A stretch of 55,643 bases of DNA from Peptoniphilaceae bacterium (GCA_910589545.1 CAJUSY010000005.1:1-55643), one strand, 5' to 3'. Counted from the stretch's first letter, positions 15,773-24,964 are shown. Numbers and translations: made by a program. Notes: generated by a model from the sequence alone, not told the origin.

Positions 15773-16642
15773 ATGAAAAAGAAATATTTATCTGAATCAA
15801 TAATGAAATACGTATTTTTAGTATCAGCATTGACTTCTATTTTTGCGATTGTTTTAATATGTTTTTTCATTTTTGGTGAATCAATGCCTTTTATAAAGAA
15901 AGTTGGCTTAACTAATTTTATATTTGGTAAGGATTGGGCTCCGGTCGATGTCCCTGCCCAATTCGGTATACTTCCGATGATTATCGGTAGTATTTATGTA
16001 ACTATTGGCTCCATAATTATAGGAGTACCAATTGGAATTTTCACAGCGATTTATCTTGCAAAATTCTGTCCAAAAAAATTATATAATTTTTTGAGACCTT
16101 GTATTGATTTAATGGCTGGTATTCCATCCATCGTTTATGGTTTCTTCGCCTTAATGGTTATAGTTCCAATGATTAGAAAAGCTTTTGGAGGAACTGGTAT
16201 GAACATAGTCACAGCTTCTATTCTTCTAGGAATTATGATTTTACCGACGATAATCACTTTATCTGAAAGTGCAATAAATACTGTTGTAGATTCTTATTAT
16301 GAAGGAAGTATTGCACTTGGAGCTAGTCACGAATTAGCCGTAATGGGAGTTGTAGTTCCTGCTGCAAAATCAGGTATATTATCATCAGTTATACTTGGAA
16401 TCGGACGTGCCATCGGAGAAACAATGGCAGTTTATTTAGTTGCAGGAAATCAACCTGTAATAGCAAAAAGTATATTCTCAGGAACGCGTACTATGACAAC
16501 TAACATCGTATTGGACATGGCTTATGCGTCTGGTGCTCATAGAGATGCTTTGATTGCAACTGCGATGGTATTATTCGTATTTATACTTTTAATAAATCTA
16601 GCATTTAATTTGATTAAAAGAGGTGTAAATAATGGAAAATAA
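15773..16642 (+). CDS. pstC: Phosphate ABC transporter permease PstC
   Basis: A 289-residue inner-membrane permease with about six hydrophobic segments and the ABC-permease contact region (EGSIALGASHELAVMGVVVPAAKSGILS, positions around 180-207). It pairs with PstA to form the phosphate channel. The gene starts ATG after AAAGG, behind the PhoP-box array, and opens the pstCAB-phoU-phoPR operon. It overlaps pstA by 11 bases. Confidence 0.96.
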   Translation: MKKKYLSESIMKYVFLVSALTSIFAIVLICFFIFGESMPFIKKVGLTNFIFGKDWAPVDVPAQFGILPMIIGSIYVTIGSIIIGVPIGIFTAIYLAKFCPKKLYNFLRPCIDLMAGIPSIVYGFFALMVIVPMIRKAFGGTGMNIVTASILLGIMILPTIITLSESAINTVVDSYYEGSIALGASHELAVMGVVVPAAKSGILSSVILGIGRAIGETMAVYLVAGNQPVIAKSIFSGTRTMTTNIVLDMAYASGAHRDALIATAMVLFVFILLINLAFNLIKRGVNNGK

Positions 16643-17507
16643 TTCTATTGATGTAACTACAAATAGTTTGAGAAATTTAAGAAAAAATAAAACAAAAAGT
16701 ATAATCATTAAAGGTTTTATTTATTTGATGGCTTTTATTACTTTAGCTGTATTGTTTTATTTAATTATTTACATGTTAGTTAATGGTATTCCCCATTTGA
16801 AACCTAGCATGTTTTCAAACCACTATACTTCTAAGAACGTATCAATGATGCCTTCAATTAAAACTACTGTTTTGTTAGTTTTATTGACATTATTAATTGC
16901 AAGTCCTATCGGAATATTTACAGCAATTTATTTATCTGAATATTCCAAGAAAACCTCGAAAGTAGTAACTCTTATTCGACTTGCAACAGAAACATTATCT
17001 GGTATTCCATCAATTGTTTATGGTTTATTCGGTATGTTGTTATTCGTTATGAGATTAAAGTTCAGGTATTCGTTGATATCTGGTGTTCTTACAATGTTCA
17101 TAATGGTGCTTCCATTAATAATTAGAGCCAGTGAACAAGCTTTATTATCAATCGATGACGAATTAAGAGCTGGAAGTTATGCATTGGGAGCTGGAAAGTT
17201 GTATACTATAAGAAAGGTATTACTTCCTGTAGCAATGCCTGGAATTATGGCAGGTATAATCCTTTCTATAGGAAGAGTTGTAGGAGAAACAGCCGCTTTG
17301 ATGTTTACATTGGGAACAGATCCTCGTGTACCTACTAGCTTATTCCAATCTGGAAGAAGTTTAGCGTTACACATGTATGTGTTATCTTCTGAAGGATTCC
17401 ATGTAGAAGAATCTTATGCAACTGGCGTTGTGTTGGTAATTTTAGTTTTAATAATAAATATAGTTTCCAATTTAATAGGAAAAAAATTGACGAAAGGAAG
17501 TAAATAA
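16632..17507 (+). CDS. pstA: Phosphate ABC transporter permease PstA
   Basis: A 291-residue permease with several transmembrane segments and the cytoplasmic coupling loop LRAGSYALGAGKLYTIRKVL. It is the partner of PstC. Its ATG lies inside the end of pstC (11-base overlap) behind AGAGGTG, and its stop shares one base with the pstB start (TAATG), so pstCAB translation is coupled. Confidence 0.96.
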   Translation: MENNSIDVTTNSLRNLRKNKTKSIIIKGFIYLMAFITLAVLFYLIIYMLVNGIPHLKPSMFSNHYTSKNVSMMPSIKTTVLLVLLTLLIASPIGIFTAIYLSEYSKKTSKVVTLIRLATETLSGIPSIVYGLFGMLLFVMRLKFRYSLISGVLTMFIMVLPLIIRASEQALLSIDDELRAGSYALGAGKLYTIRKVLLPVAMPGIMAGIILSIGRVVGETAALMFTLGTDPRVPTSLFQSGRSLALHMYVLSSEGFHVEESYATGVVLVILVLIINIVSNLIGKKLTKGSK

Positions 17508-18259
17508 TGTCTAAGATAAGTATAAAAGATGTTGATTTATATTATGATGATTTTCAAGCCCTAAAGAAAATCAACATGGAAATGAAATCAAATGAGATCA
17601 CTGCTTTTATTGGACCTTCTGGTTGTGGTAAGTCTACAATGCTGAAATGTCTAAATAGAATGAACGATCTTATTGATGGATGTCGAATCGAAGGTTTAAT
17701 AACTTTAGATGGCAAAGACATATACGATAAAAATTACGATGTAAACTTGTTAAGAAAAAGAGTTGGGATGGTTTTTCAAAAACCTAATCCATTCCCTATG
17801 TCTATTTATGATAATATAGCTTACGGTCCAAGATTACACGGAGAAAAAAATAAGGCAAAATTAGATGAAATTGTAGAAAAATCTTTAAAAGGTGCAGCAA
17901 TCTGGGATGAAGTAAAAGATAATTTGAAAAAGAACGCACTTTCAATCTCAGGTGGTCAACAACAAAGAATTTGTATCGCAAGAGCGTTGGCTGTTGAACC
18001 TGAAGTGTTATTAATGGATGAACCTACATCAGCTCTTGACCCTATCTCAACAAACAAAATTGAAGATTTATGCCAAGATTTGAAGTCAAAATATACTATA
18101 ATAATGGTAACTCACAATATGCAACAAGCTGCTCGTATTTCTGACAAGACAGCATTTTTCTTGACAGGTGAAGTCGTAGAATTTAATAATACTGATGTAC
18201 TGTTCTCAAAACCTGAGGATAAAAGAACAGAAGATTATATTACTGGTAGATTCGGTTAA
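17507..18259 (+). CDS. pstB: Phosphate ABC transporter ATPase PstB
   Basis: A 250-residue ABC ATPase with Walker A GPSGCGKST, Q-loop VFQKPNPFP (the PNPFP segment is typical of PstB), signature LSISGGQQQR, Walker B VLLMDEPTSALD and H-loop MVTHNMQQA. It powers phosphate import through PstCA. Length is normal for PstB. It is followed 14 bases later by phoU. Confidence 0.97.
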   Translation: MSKISIKDVDLYYDDFQALKKINMEMKSNEITAFIGPSGCGKSTMLKCLNRMNDLIDGCRIEGLITLDGKDIYDKNYDVNLLRKRVGMVFQKPNPFPMSIYDNIAYGPRLHGEKNKAKLDEIVEKSLKGAAIWDEVKDNLKKNALSISGGQQQRICIARALAVEPEVLLMDEPTSALDPISTNKIEDLCQDLKSKYTIIMVTHNMQQAARISDKTAFFLTGEVVEFNNTDVLFSKPEDKRTEDYITGRFG

Positions 18260-18273
18260 AAAGAGGTGGTATT

Positions 18274-18930
18274 ATGAGAAAATATTTTACGCATCAATTA
18301 GAAGAATTAAAACATAATTTAATTTTTCTTGGAGCAAATGTCGAAAGACAAATCGAACAAAGCACTTATGCATTGGAAACTCAAGATTTAGAAATAGCAC
18401 AAAAAGTTTATGATTCTCAAGAAACTATTTATGAAATGTCAAAAGAAGTTGAAGATACTTGTTTGAGACTTCTTACTACACAATCCCCTGTCGCAAAAGA
18501 CTTGAGATTTATTTCATCAGCACTGAGAATTCTTTCTTGTATGAGTAAAATCGGAAACCACGCACAAGAAATTTCGGAGCTTGTTATGTTAATTGGTAAA
18601 TCACAACTTCCAAAAGATTTGTCAATGATAAGATCCATGGGTAAATGTGCTCAAAAGATGCTTGTAGAAAGTATCAACGCTTTTACTGATGATGATATTG
18701 AATTGGCAAATTCTGTAATCAAAAAAGATGATGAAGTCGATGAACTTTTTGCTCACTTCATGGAAGAATCTATAGAATTGATTAAATCAGGTTGTGAAAA
18801 CCCTGAACAAATTATCGATTTAATTCAAGTTGCAAAATACATTGAAAGAATTGGCGATAATGCAGAAAGAATCGCAACCTGGGTAATATTCTCAGTTACT
18901 GGCGAAAGATACGAGGAAAATGCACAATGA
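18274..18930 (+). CDS. phoU: Phosphate signalling protein PhoU
   Basis: A 218-residue all-helical protein of two PhoU repeats. The metal-binding signatures are visible in each half: VEDTCLRLLTTQSPVAKDLR and VAKYIERIGDNAERIA. PhoU links the Pst importer to PhoR and represses the Pho response when phosphate is plentiful. Its stop overlaps the phoP start (ATGA), tying regulator synthesis to that of PhoU. Confidence 0.96.
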   Translation: MRKYFTHQLEELKHNLIFLGANVERQIEQSTYALETQDLEIAQKVYDSQETIYEMSKEVEDTCLRLLTTQSPVAKDLRFISSALRILSCMSKIGNHAQEISELVMLIGKSQLPKDLSMIRSMGKCAQKMLVESINAFTDDDIELANSVIKKDDEVDELFAHFMEESIELIKSGCENPEQIIDLIQVAKYIERIGDNAERIATWVIFSVTGERYEENAQ

Positions 18931-19595
18931 TTTGCTGTGTGGAAGATGACAAAAGCATAAGAGAACTAATTATCTACGCACTTAATAATGAAGGTTTTGA
19001 TGCAATGGGGTTTGGAGACTATGGAGACTTCAAATCCACATTGTATTCTTCTAGCATAGATTTAATTATTTTAGACATTATGCTTCCAGGAAAAAGTGGT
19101 CTTGATATTTTAAAAGAAATAAGAAATAATGAAAAAACAAAAAGTGTCCCAGTAATGATGCTTACTGCCAAGACAACGGAATACGATAAAATAGTGGGAC
19201 TCGATAGTGGCGCTGATGATTATATGATAAAGCCTTTTAGTATTATGGAACTACTAGCAAGAGTCAGAGCACTACTTAGAAGATCCTCATTAAGTAAAAC
19301 AAAATCGAAAATCATCTATAAGAATATTGAATTAGATTATGATAAGAGAACGGTTAGTGTCGATGGAGAAAATGTAGAATTAACTTACAAAGAATTTGAA
19401 TTGTTGTATTATCTACTATCAAATGTCGGAAAAGTTTTGACAAGAGAAAATATCATGACCAAAATTTGGGGATTTGACTTTGAAGGAGAATCACGTACAG
19501 TTGATGTTCATATAGCAACCTTGAGACAAAAACTTAAAAACGCTTCCAGCATAATCAAAACTATAAGAAATCTAGGATATAAAGCTGGTGAATGA
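18927..19595 (+). CDS. phoP: Phosphate response regulator PhoP (PhoB-like)
   Basis: A 222-residue OmpR-family regulator. The receiver has the pocket VEDD, phospho-Asp50 in LDIMLPG, MLTAKT and MIKPF. The C-terminal winged helix contains RTVDVHIATLRQKL. Its position between phoU and phoR behind pst genes assigns it to phosphate control, and the TTTACA repeats upstream of pstS and pstC are its expected targets. It overlaps both neighbours by four bases (ATGA). Confidence 0.95.
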   Translation: MICCVEDDKSIRELIIYALNNEGFDAMGFGDYGDFKSTLYSSSIDLIILDIMLPGKSGLDILKEIRNNEKTKSVPVMMLTAKTTEYDKIVGLDSGADDYMIKPFSIMELLARVRALLRRSSLSKTKSKIIYKNIELDYDKRTVSVDGENVELTYKEFELLYYLLSNVGKVLTRENIMTKIWGFDFEGESRTVDVHIATLRQKLKNASSIIKTIRNLGYKAGE

Positions 19596-21298
19596 TGAAA
19601 AGAAGAATTTACACTAGAATTTCTCTTGTAATTATTATAGCTTTAGCAATTGGATTAGGTTTACAGACATTTATATTCTATAATTATAACAAATCCAAAG
19701 AAGAAACTTCCCTACTGCGTCAAATACAATACGTGGATTCTATCAGCGACAATAGTCGCGATAAGACTATTACCAATATAAAAAAGATTAAAAGAATTAA
19801 TCCTACTAATCGATTTACAATAATTGATGAAGGTGGGAATGTTGTATATGATACTGATACCAATATAGATTCTTTGGATAATCACTCTAACAGAGAAGAA
19901 ATACAAGATGCCAGAGATTCAAAAATTGGATCAATAACACGTAAATCTGATAGTTTTGATAAAAGCATGTATTATGTAGCTATTCTTCAAGGTAATTCTG
20001 ATATTCTTAGAGTAAGCTGCGAATCTGCTAGTTTTTTGAAAACTATTTTAGATTTATTACCATATACCCTATTGATATTAGCGTTATCTTTAATATTATT
20101 AATTGATATTAATAGAAGACAAATAAGACAAATATTGGATCCTATCGAAACTATTGCCAATGAATTAGATGATAACATCGTAAATGATAAAGAATCAAAA
20201 TTGTTAGAACAACCTGTTTACAATGAGCTAATACCTTTTATCAATATAATTAGACGCAAGAATGATACAATAAAAAAATATGTAGATGAATTAGAAGAAA
20301 GATCAACTACAATTAAAACTATTACAGACAATATGAGAGAAGGTCTTATCTTACTTGATAAAAATATGAATGTTTTATCAGTTAATAAGTCAGCTGAGTT
20401 TTTGTTTGGTGCATCTGATTCTAAGTATGAAGGCAGACCTTTTATTTCATTAAACAGAGATTTAAAAATTCATTCTGCTATTAAAGATGTAATATCAACT
20501 AAAACGGCACATCATATAAATATTGAAATGCAAGGAATTCTACTATCGATGTATATTGCACCAGTATTGGATGACGATAACATCAACGGAGTTTTATTGT
20601 TCTTAGTAGATGAAAGTGACAAGATAAAAGCCGAAAAAAGAAGAAGAGAATTTTCAGCAAATGTTAGTCATGAATTAAAATCTCCTCTTACTTCAATTAA
20701 CGGATATGCTGAAATGATAGAAAACAACATGGTTAGTCCAGAAAATGTAAGTAAGTTTGCTACAATAATACACCAAGAAGGATTGAGATTATTGGAGTTA
20801 ATCGATAATATTATTAAACTTTCCAAGCTTGATGAGTCTGGAGATAACATTGAAAAAGGTTTATTCAATCCAGAAAAAATAATTGATGAAATAATCAAAT
20901 CCAACCAAAATAAATTGGATAGTAAACAAATTGAGCTTGTTACAGATTTACAAGAAAATTGCTTAATATATGGAAACGAAAATTTAATTAAGGAAATGAT
21001 TGAAAACTTAGTTACAAATGCAATCAAATACAACAAGATTTCAGGCAAAATTAAGATTTCAATATTCAAAGAAAATGACAAAACTAAAATAATCTGTGAA
21101 GATACTGGAATCGGTATAGCTGAAAAATATCAAAGTAGAGTATTTGAGAGGTTCTTTGTTGTTGACAAATCACGTTCTTCACAAGAATCTACAGGACTAG
21201 GACTATCAATCATCAAACACATCGTTGATATCCACAACGGATCCATTACTCTTGAATCAAAGTTAGATGTTGGAACAAAAATCACAATAACGATTTAA
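19592..21298 (+). CDS. phoR: Phosphate sensor histidine kinase PhoR
   Basis: A 568-residue kinase. Transmembrane helices lie at about residues 10-30 and 152-172, with an extracytoplasmic domain between them. A cytoplasmic PAS-like region (about 240-340) precedes the H-box ANVSHELKSPLTS with phospho-His360, N-box ENLVTNAIKYN (471-481), DTGIG (504-508) and GLGLSI (535-540). It should (de)phosphorylate PhoP under the influence of PhoU and the Pst importer. It is the last gene of the operon and is followed by a terminator. Confidence 0.95.
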   Translation: MMKRRIYTRISLVIIIALAIGLGLQTFIFYNYNKSKEETSLLRQIQYVDSISDNSRDKTITNIKKIKRINPTNRFTIIDEGGNVVYDTDTNIDSLDNHSNREEIQDARDSKIGSITRKSDSFDKSMYYVAILQGNSDILRVSCESASFLKTILDLLPYTLLILALSLILLIDINRRQIRQILDPIETIANELDDNIVNDKESKLLEQPVYNELIPFINIIRRKNDTIKKYVDELEERSTTIKTITDNMREGLILLDKNMNVLSVNKSAEFLFGASDSKYEGRPFISLNRDLKIHSAIKDVISTKTAHHINIEMQGILLSMYIAPVLDDDNINGVLLFLVDESDKIKAEKRRREFSANVSHELKSPLTSINGYAEMIENNMVSPENVSKFATIIHQEGLRLLELIDNIIKLSKLDESGDNIEKGLFNPEKIIDEIIKSNQNKLDSKQIELVTDLQENCLIYGNENLIKEMIENLVTNAIKYNKISGKIKISIFKENDKTKIICEDTGIGIAEKYQSRVFERFFVVDKSRSSQESTGLGLSIIKHIVDIHNGSITLESKLDVGTKITITI

Positions 21299-21326
21299 AT
21301 ACGGCAACTGATTGTCGTATTTTTTT
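21298..21326 (+). terminator. Terminator of the pst-phoPR operon
   Basis: The 10-bp stem AATACGGCAA (21298-21307) / TTGTCGTATT (21312-21321), with one G-U pair and loop CTGA, runs into a T tract. It begins at the phoR stop codon. Confidence 0.85.
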
Positions 21327-21398
21327 CGTTAAAATGATATAATAGTTATGTTAACTTGAATATACAAAATTATTAAACGATTTAGAAAGGAGTAAAAA

Positions 21399-22253
21399 AT
21401 GCAAAGAATTGCTATTCTAACAGATACTACATCTGATGTAGATCCATCGATTATTAAAGAATACAATATTGTAGAAGTCCCTCTTCAAATCATTTACAAT
21501 TCGGAAGTTACATATAAAGATAAGTATGAAAAAAATATTGACGACGTTATCAATGACATTAATAGTAACACTATTAGTAGTTCTCTTCCCTTAGCAAGTG
21601 ATTTGATTGACAAAATAGAAAAGATCATATCAGAAGGATACACACATATTATAGCTACATGCATGAGCTGTGGAATTAGTGGTACTTATAATCTATTTCA
21701 ACAAATTTTAAGCTTATACTCTGATAAAATTACATATCATTTGATAGATTGCAGGTCATGTTCTATGGGAATGGGTTTTCTAATTGAAAAAGCTGTAACA
21801 ATGAATGAAAGTGGAAAAAGTTTCGAAGAAATTGTAGAAGAATTAGAAAAGCTAAAAACAAAAGAGGATTTCTTTTTTACTGTAGATAAATTAGACTATC
21901 TTTACACAAGTGGTAGAATTAAACGCTCAAGTAAAGTCGTTGGAAATCTATTAAACATTAAACCAATTATTACCTGTATCAAAAAAACCGGTAATTTGGA
22001 AGTTATAGATGCAGTAAGAGGCAGAAAAAAAGTCAACCAACAAATCCTTAATTATATAATTGACTTCGCAGCTAACAATCAAATAGACAATATCTATATA
22101 ATGCATTCAAACCTACAAGAAAATGCAGATGAATTAGAAAAAGTAATACAAGATTACTATCCTAATGTTAAAATTTATAAGAGACCTATTTCTAGTCTTT
22201 TTGTTATACATACAGGTCCTCATATCTACGGGGCAGTCGTAACATTAAAATAA
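21399..22253 (+). CDS. DegV family fatty-acid-binding protein
   Basis: A 284-residue DegV/FakB-type protein. It begins IAILTDTTSDVDPSII, with the DT-SD motif of the family, contains the Cys-rich ligand region THIIATCMSCGISGTY and the YTSGRIKRSS segment, and ends with the characteristic GPHIYGAVVTL. Family members bind a fatty acid and can present it to the kinase FakA; which lipid is bound here is unknown. It has a strong GAAAGGAG site and is monocistronic between two terminators. A TATAAT is at 21338-21343. Confidence 0.93.
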   Translation: MQRIAILTDTTSDVDPSIIKEYNIVEVPLQIIYNSEVTYKDKYEKNIDDVINDINSNTISSSLPLASDLIDKIEKIISEGYTHIIATCMSCGISGTYNLFQQILSLYSDKITYHLIDCRSCSMGMGFLIEKAVTMNESGKSFEEIVEELEKLKTKEDFFFTVDKLDYLYTSGRIKRSSKVVGNLLNIKPIITCIKKTGNLEVIDAVRGRKKVNQQILNYIIDFAANNQIDNIYIMHSNLQENADELEKVIQDYYPNVKIYKRPISSLFVIHTGPHIYGAVVTLK

Positions 22254-22278
22254 GGAAGGCATGATGCCTTCCCTTTTT
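22254..22278 (+). terminator. Terminator of the degV-family gene
   Basis: A perfect 8-bp stem (GGAAGGCA at 22254-22261, TGCCTTCC at 22265-22272, loop TGA) is followed by C and five T. Confidence 0.9.
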
Positions 22279-22316
22279 AATTTAGTTTAATTTAGTTTGA
22301 TCTAGTTTATTTTAAT
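22278..22316. repeat. Short degenerate decamer repeat
   Basis: About four units of a 10-base pattern TTAATTTAGT follow one another between the degV terminator and the asp23 stop codon; the first two are exact and the last two diverge. No function is evident. Confidence 0.6.
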
Positions 22317-22765
22317 CCACTTTTATTTTCTTCTTCTTTTTTGTTTTTCAAGTTGAATTCTTTTCTTGTCATAACATCAACTACTTTGCAGTTAACTTCT
22401 ACAACATCTAATCCAGTCATTTTCTTTACACTTTGTTCTACAACTTCTTGTAGTTGTTGGAATACTTTTACAGCTGATACGCCATATTCTAATATTACTG
22501 ATACATCAATTGCAGCTTCTTTTTCGCCAACTTCAGCATCAATACCTTTAGTTGCATTATATCCACCGAAAGTTTCTTGAATTCCTGAGAAGAATCCACC
22601 TTCCATATCTAAAACACCAGGAATTTCTCTAACTGCTATTGCAGCGATTTTTTGAACTACAGAGTTATCAAAAGTTAATTTTGATTCGTGTTTTTGTTCC
22701 TTTTCTTTTTCAGCTTTTTCTTCATTTACTTTGTTTACTTCATTGTATTTTTTTTCTTCCATCAT
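22307..22765 (-). CDS. asp23: Asp23/Gls24 family envelope stress protein
   Basis: A 152-residue Asp23-family protein. The charged N-terminal tail is followed by the family core VVQKIAAIAVREIPGVLDMEGG, a VDVSVILEYG-type strand and VNCKVVDV. Asp23 proteins sit under the membrane, held by AmaP, and respond to cell-envelope stress. Here the gene is third after amaP and a small membrane protein on the same strand, which is the standard arrangement. The charged Lys/Glu tail at both ends is typical. Confidence 0.94.
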   Translation of the reverse strand: MMEEKKYNEVNKVNEEKAEKEKEQKHESKLTFDNSVVQKIAAIAVREIPGVLDMEGGFFSGIQETFGGYNATKGIDAEVGEKEAAIDVSVILEYGVSAVKVFQQLQEVVEQSVKKMTGLDVVEVNCKVVDVMTRKEFNLKNKKEEENKSGLK

Positions 22766-22795
22766 TCTAATCTCCTTTTATACTATTATACTATT

Positions 22796-23095
22796 TTATT
22801 TCCTAAATAAATTCATCAAAAATCTGATAAATTTAGGATTACCTTCTTTATACAATCCATAACCATAACCTATACCAAAAAGTAATAGTATTAAGATTGT
22901 TGCCCAAAAACCAAGTTTTAAAATTAAAAGTGCAATTATTACGCCTAAAATTCCATACTTAGTTGGTTTCCTTAACCCTGATAAATTTTTTATTAACCTT
23001 TCGTCAAATTTATCTTTTGAATCTTCTTTTACAAATATTACTTCCTTTTGTTCATCCGGGGATTGAAAATTGTCCAACATACTTTTATTGTTCAT
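22796..23095 (-). CDS. Small DUF2273-like membrane protein
   Basis: A 99-residue protein with a polar N-terminal half and two closely spaced hydrophobic segments (about 46-62 and 64-82), ending in a basic tail. Small membrane proteins of this kind (DUF2273) stand between amaP and asp23 in many Firmicutes; the assignment rests on position and hydropathy. The long acidic N-terminal extension (about 40 residues) is more than the usual short protein of this family. Ribosome binding site GGGGG precedes ATG by six bases. Confidence 0.75.
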   Translation of the reverse strand: MNNKSMLDNFQSPDEQKEVIFVKEDSKDKFDERLIKNLSGLRKPTKYGILGVIIALLILKLGFWATILILLLFGIGYGYGLYKEGNPKFIRFLMNLFRK

Positions 23096-23104
23096 TTTTG
23101 CCCC

Positions 23105-23650
23105 CTATACTACCCTTTTGTTTGTAGATTTTGCCAAATCCAAGAATTTTACAGTAATATCTTTAACTTTGTAACCAGTTAAAGTTTCCAGATTAGTCTT
23201 GATATCATTTTTGATGTTTTCACCAAGACCTCCTACATTTGACATATCCCTTACTCCAACCTCTACATCACAATTCATATATGGTTCATTTGAATTGTTG
23301 ACTCTTACATTAACATTAGAAGTTCTGACATCATTAAATCTATTTACTGTACTTTTTACAGTATTTTCAAGTGCATCTGTAGATATCATAACTTCTCCAT
23401 CCTTGTCTCTTGAGATCAAGAAATCACTTAAATTATCAGAGAATATTGCTTTAAACATTATTATAAGTGCCCCTAGTAAAATTAAGGCTCCAATAACTGC
23501 TAATATATAAAAGCATACCTCATTCATCATGAGCTCTCTGAGATTATAACTAACTTGCCCAAAATTGAAAACTGTGAAAAACATTACTAAAGAAAACAAA
23601 ATCAGTAATATTGAAAACAATATATGAACAAATTTTTTAAATCCACTCAT
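23105..23650 (-). CDS. amaP: Alkaline shock response membrane anchor AmaP
   Basis: A 181-residue protein with two hydrophobic segments (about 5-28 and 45-70) followed by a cytoplasmic domain related to Asp23 (DALENTVKSTVNRFND, VNVRVNNSNEP, DVEVGVRD). AmaP anchors Asp23 to the membrane. The ATG at 23650, directly behind AAGGAGG, is chosen; the frame stays open 17 codons upstream but without a ribosome binding site. It opens the amaP-DUF2273-asp23 operon. Confidence 0.9.
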   Translation of the reverse strand: MSGFKKFVHILFSILLILFSLVMFFTVFNFGQVSYNLRELMMNEVCFYILAVIGALILLGALIIMFKAIFSDNLSDFLISRDKDGEVMISTDALENTVKSTVNRFNDVRTSNVNVRVNNSNEPYMNCDVEVGVRDMSNVGGLGENIKNDIKTNLETLTGYKVKDITVKFLDLAKSTNKRVV

Positions 23651-23694
23651 AAAACCTCCTTGTAAATTATTGATATGTTTGCTACTTGTTATAT

Positions 23695-23720
23695 ATACCA
23701 CTTTTTAATAAATCCTAAAC
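23695..23720 (-). promoter_or_regulatory. SigB-like promoter, proximal to amaP
   Basis: Minus-strand GTTTAG (23720-23715), 14 bases, then TGGTAT (23700-23695). This is close to the SigB-type pattern GTTTAA-N12-15-GGGTAT. It lies 45 bases upstream of the amaP ATG. No sigma-B gene is in the window. Confidence 0.35.
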
Positions 23721-23796
23721 AATAATTTGTTAAATTATGAAATTTAATCTTTATTAATTGTTTTAAAAATGGTTTTAACCTCTAGCCCTTAATTTA

Positions 23797-23824
23797 ATTA
23801 TACCCTTCTTATAAATTTCTAAAC
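23797..23824 (-). promoter_or_regulatory. SigB-like promoter, distal to amaP
   Basis: Minus-strand GTTTAG (23824-23819), 13 bases, then GGGTAT (23805-23800). This matches the SigB-type pattern at 11 of 12 positions. The same bases contain TATAAT (23802-23797), so a housekeeping promoter with a poor -35 is an alternative. The surrounding 248-bp gap (23702-23949) holds no gene. Confidence 0.4.
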
Positions 23825-23875
23825 ATTTTAAAAATTAAAAAATCCGAAAAATCACACAATTTGTTCAACTCTGAT

Positions 23876-23903
23876 TTGTAAAATCATTTAGAGTGTATAT
23901 AAA
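23876..23903 (+). promoter_or_regulatory. Promoter of the broken dehydrogenase gene
   Basis: TTGTAA (23876-23881) and TATAAA (23898-23903) are 16 bases apart, 46 bases upstream of the start codon at 23950. Confidence 0.55.
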
Positions 23904-23949
23904 TACTGAATAGAATTACAATATAGGTTAATTTAAAGGAGGCAAATTT

Positions 23950-24906
23950 ATGAAAATTAAAAATGTAACAGTGGCTGGTGGAGGAGTTTTAGGATCTCAA
24001 ATAGCATTTCAAACTGCTTTTAAAGGCTTTGATGTAAACGTATGGTTAAGAAGTGAAGGTTCTGTAGATAGAGCTAAGCCACGTTTTGATGTATTAAAAG
24101 AAACATATCTAAGTATAATAGATAGAATTAAGGTTGGATTATCTGATGAAAACACTGTTAACTCAGTAATTATACCTAGAGGTATTTCTACTGAACAATT
24201 AGCAATTGATGATAATGAAAATTTAAAAAAAGATGTAGAAGAAGGATTTAATAGGATTCATCTTTTAACAGACTTAGAAAAATCAGTTGAAAATTGTGAT
24301 TTATTAATTGAAGCTGTTTCTGAAAATCCAGAACAAAAATCAGATTTTTATAAAAATTTGGCAAAAGTATTAAATGATAATAATATAGTTGCAACAAATT
24401 CATCAACATTATTACCAAGTTCATTCAAGGATTTACTTCCTCATCCAGAAAAATATCTTGCTATTCACTTTGCAAATGAAATTTGGAACAATAATACAGC
24501 AGAAATTATGGGACACAGCGAAACTTCCCATGAAGTATACGATTAAGTTGTTAACTTCGCAAAAGATATAGGAATGATTCCATTAAAATTAAAGAAAGAA
24601 CAACCGGGATATCTACTAAATTCACTATTAGTTCCATTATTAGATGCAGCAATGACTCTAAAGGCTTTAGACATAGCTGACATCGAAGATATCGACAACG
24701 CTTGGAGATACGAAACAGGTGCTCCATTTGGACCTTTCCAAATAATAGATGTAGTCGGTCTTAAAACTGCTTATAATATCACTTTAAATAAACCAGATGT
24801 AAATGATGAAAATTCTGTAACATATCAGAATGCACAAATGTTAAATAAATATATAGATGAAAACAAATTAGGTAGAGGAACAAAAGAAGGTTTCTACAAG
24901 TACTAA
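23950..24906 (+). pseudogene. 3-hydroxyacyl-CoA dehydrogenase, interrupted by an in-frame TAA
   Basis: The reading frame encodes a 3-hydroxyacyl-CoA dehydrogenase of about 318 codons: NAD-binding AGGGVLGSQIAF at the N-terminus, NSSTLLPS, the catalytic-His region LAIHFANEIW, and the C-terminal domain with PGYLLNSLLVPLLDAA and GPFQIIDVVGL. At 24544-24546 the codon is TAA, after HEVYD and before VVNFAKDIGM, with the frame unchanged on both sides. One base change, for example GAA to TAA, would explain it. The N-terminal 198 residues would still be made. The ribosome binding site (AAAGGAGG), promoter and terminator are intact, so the loss looks recent, or is a sequencing error. Confidence 0.85.
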
Positions 24907-24914
24907 TTAAATTG

Positions 24915-24950
24915 AAACAAGCTCTTGATAAAATCAAGAGCTTGTTTGTT
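24915..24950 (+). terminator. Bidirectional terminator
   Basis: A perfect 15-bp stem (24915-24929 with 24933-24947, loop AAA) stands between the convergent dehydrogenase and sugar operons. T-rich sequence on both sides suggests it works in both directions. Confidence 0.85.
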
Positions 24951-24964
24951 TTCAAAATATTATA

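Noticed and set aside
24544..24546. Recoding (selenocysteine, pyrrolysine or programmed readthrough) at the dehydrogenase stop
   Set aside because: The codon is TAA, not TGA or TAG, and no downstream stem-loop typical of recoding was seen.
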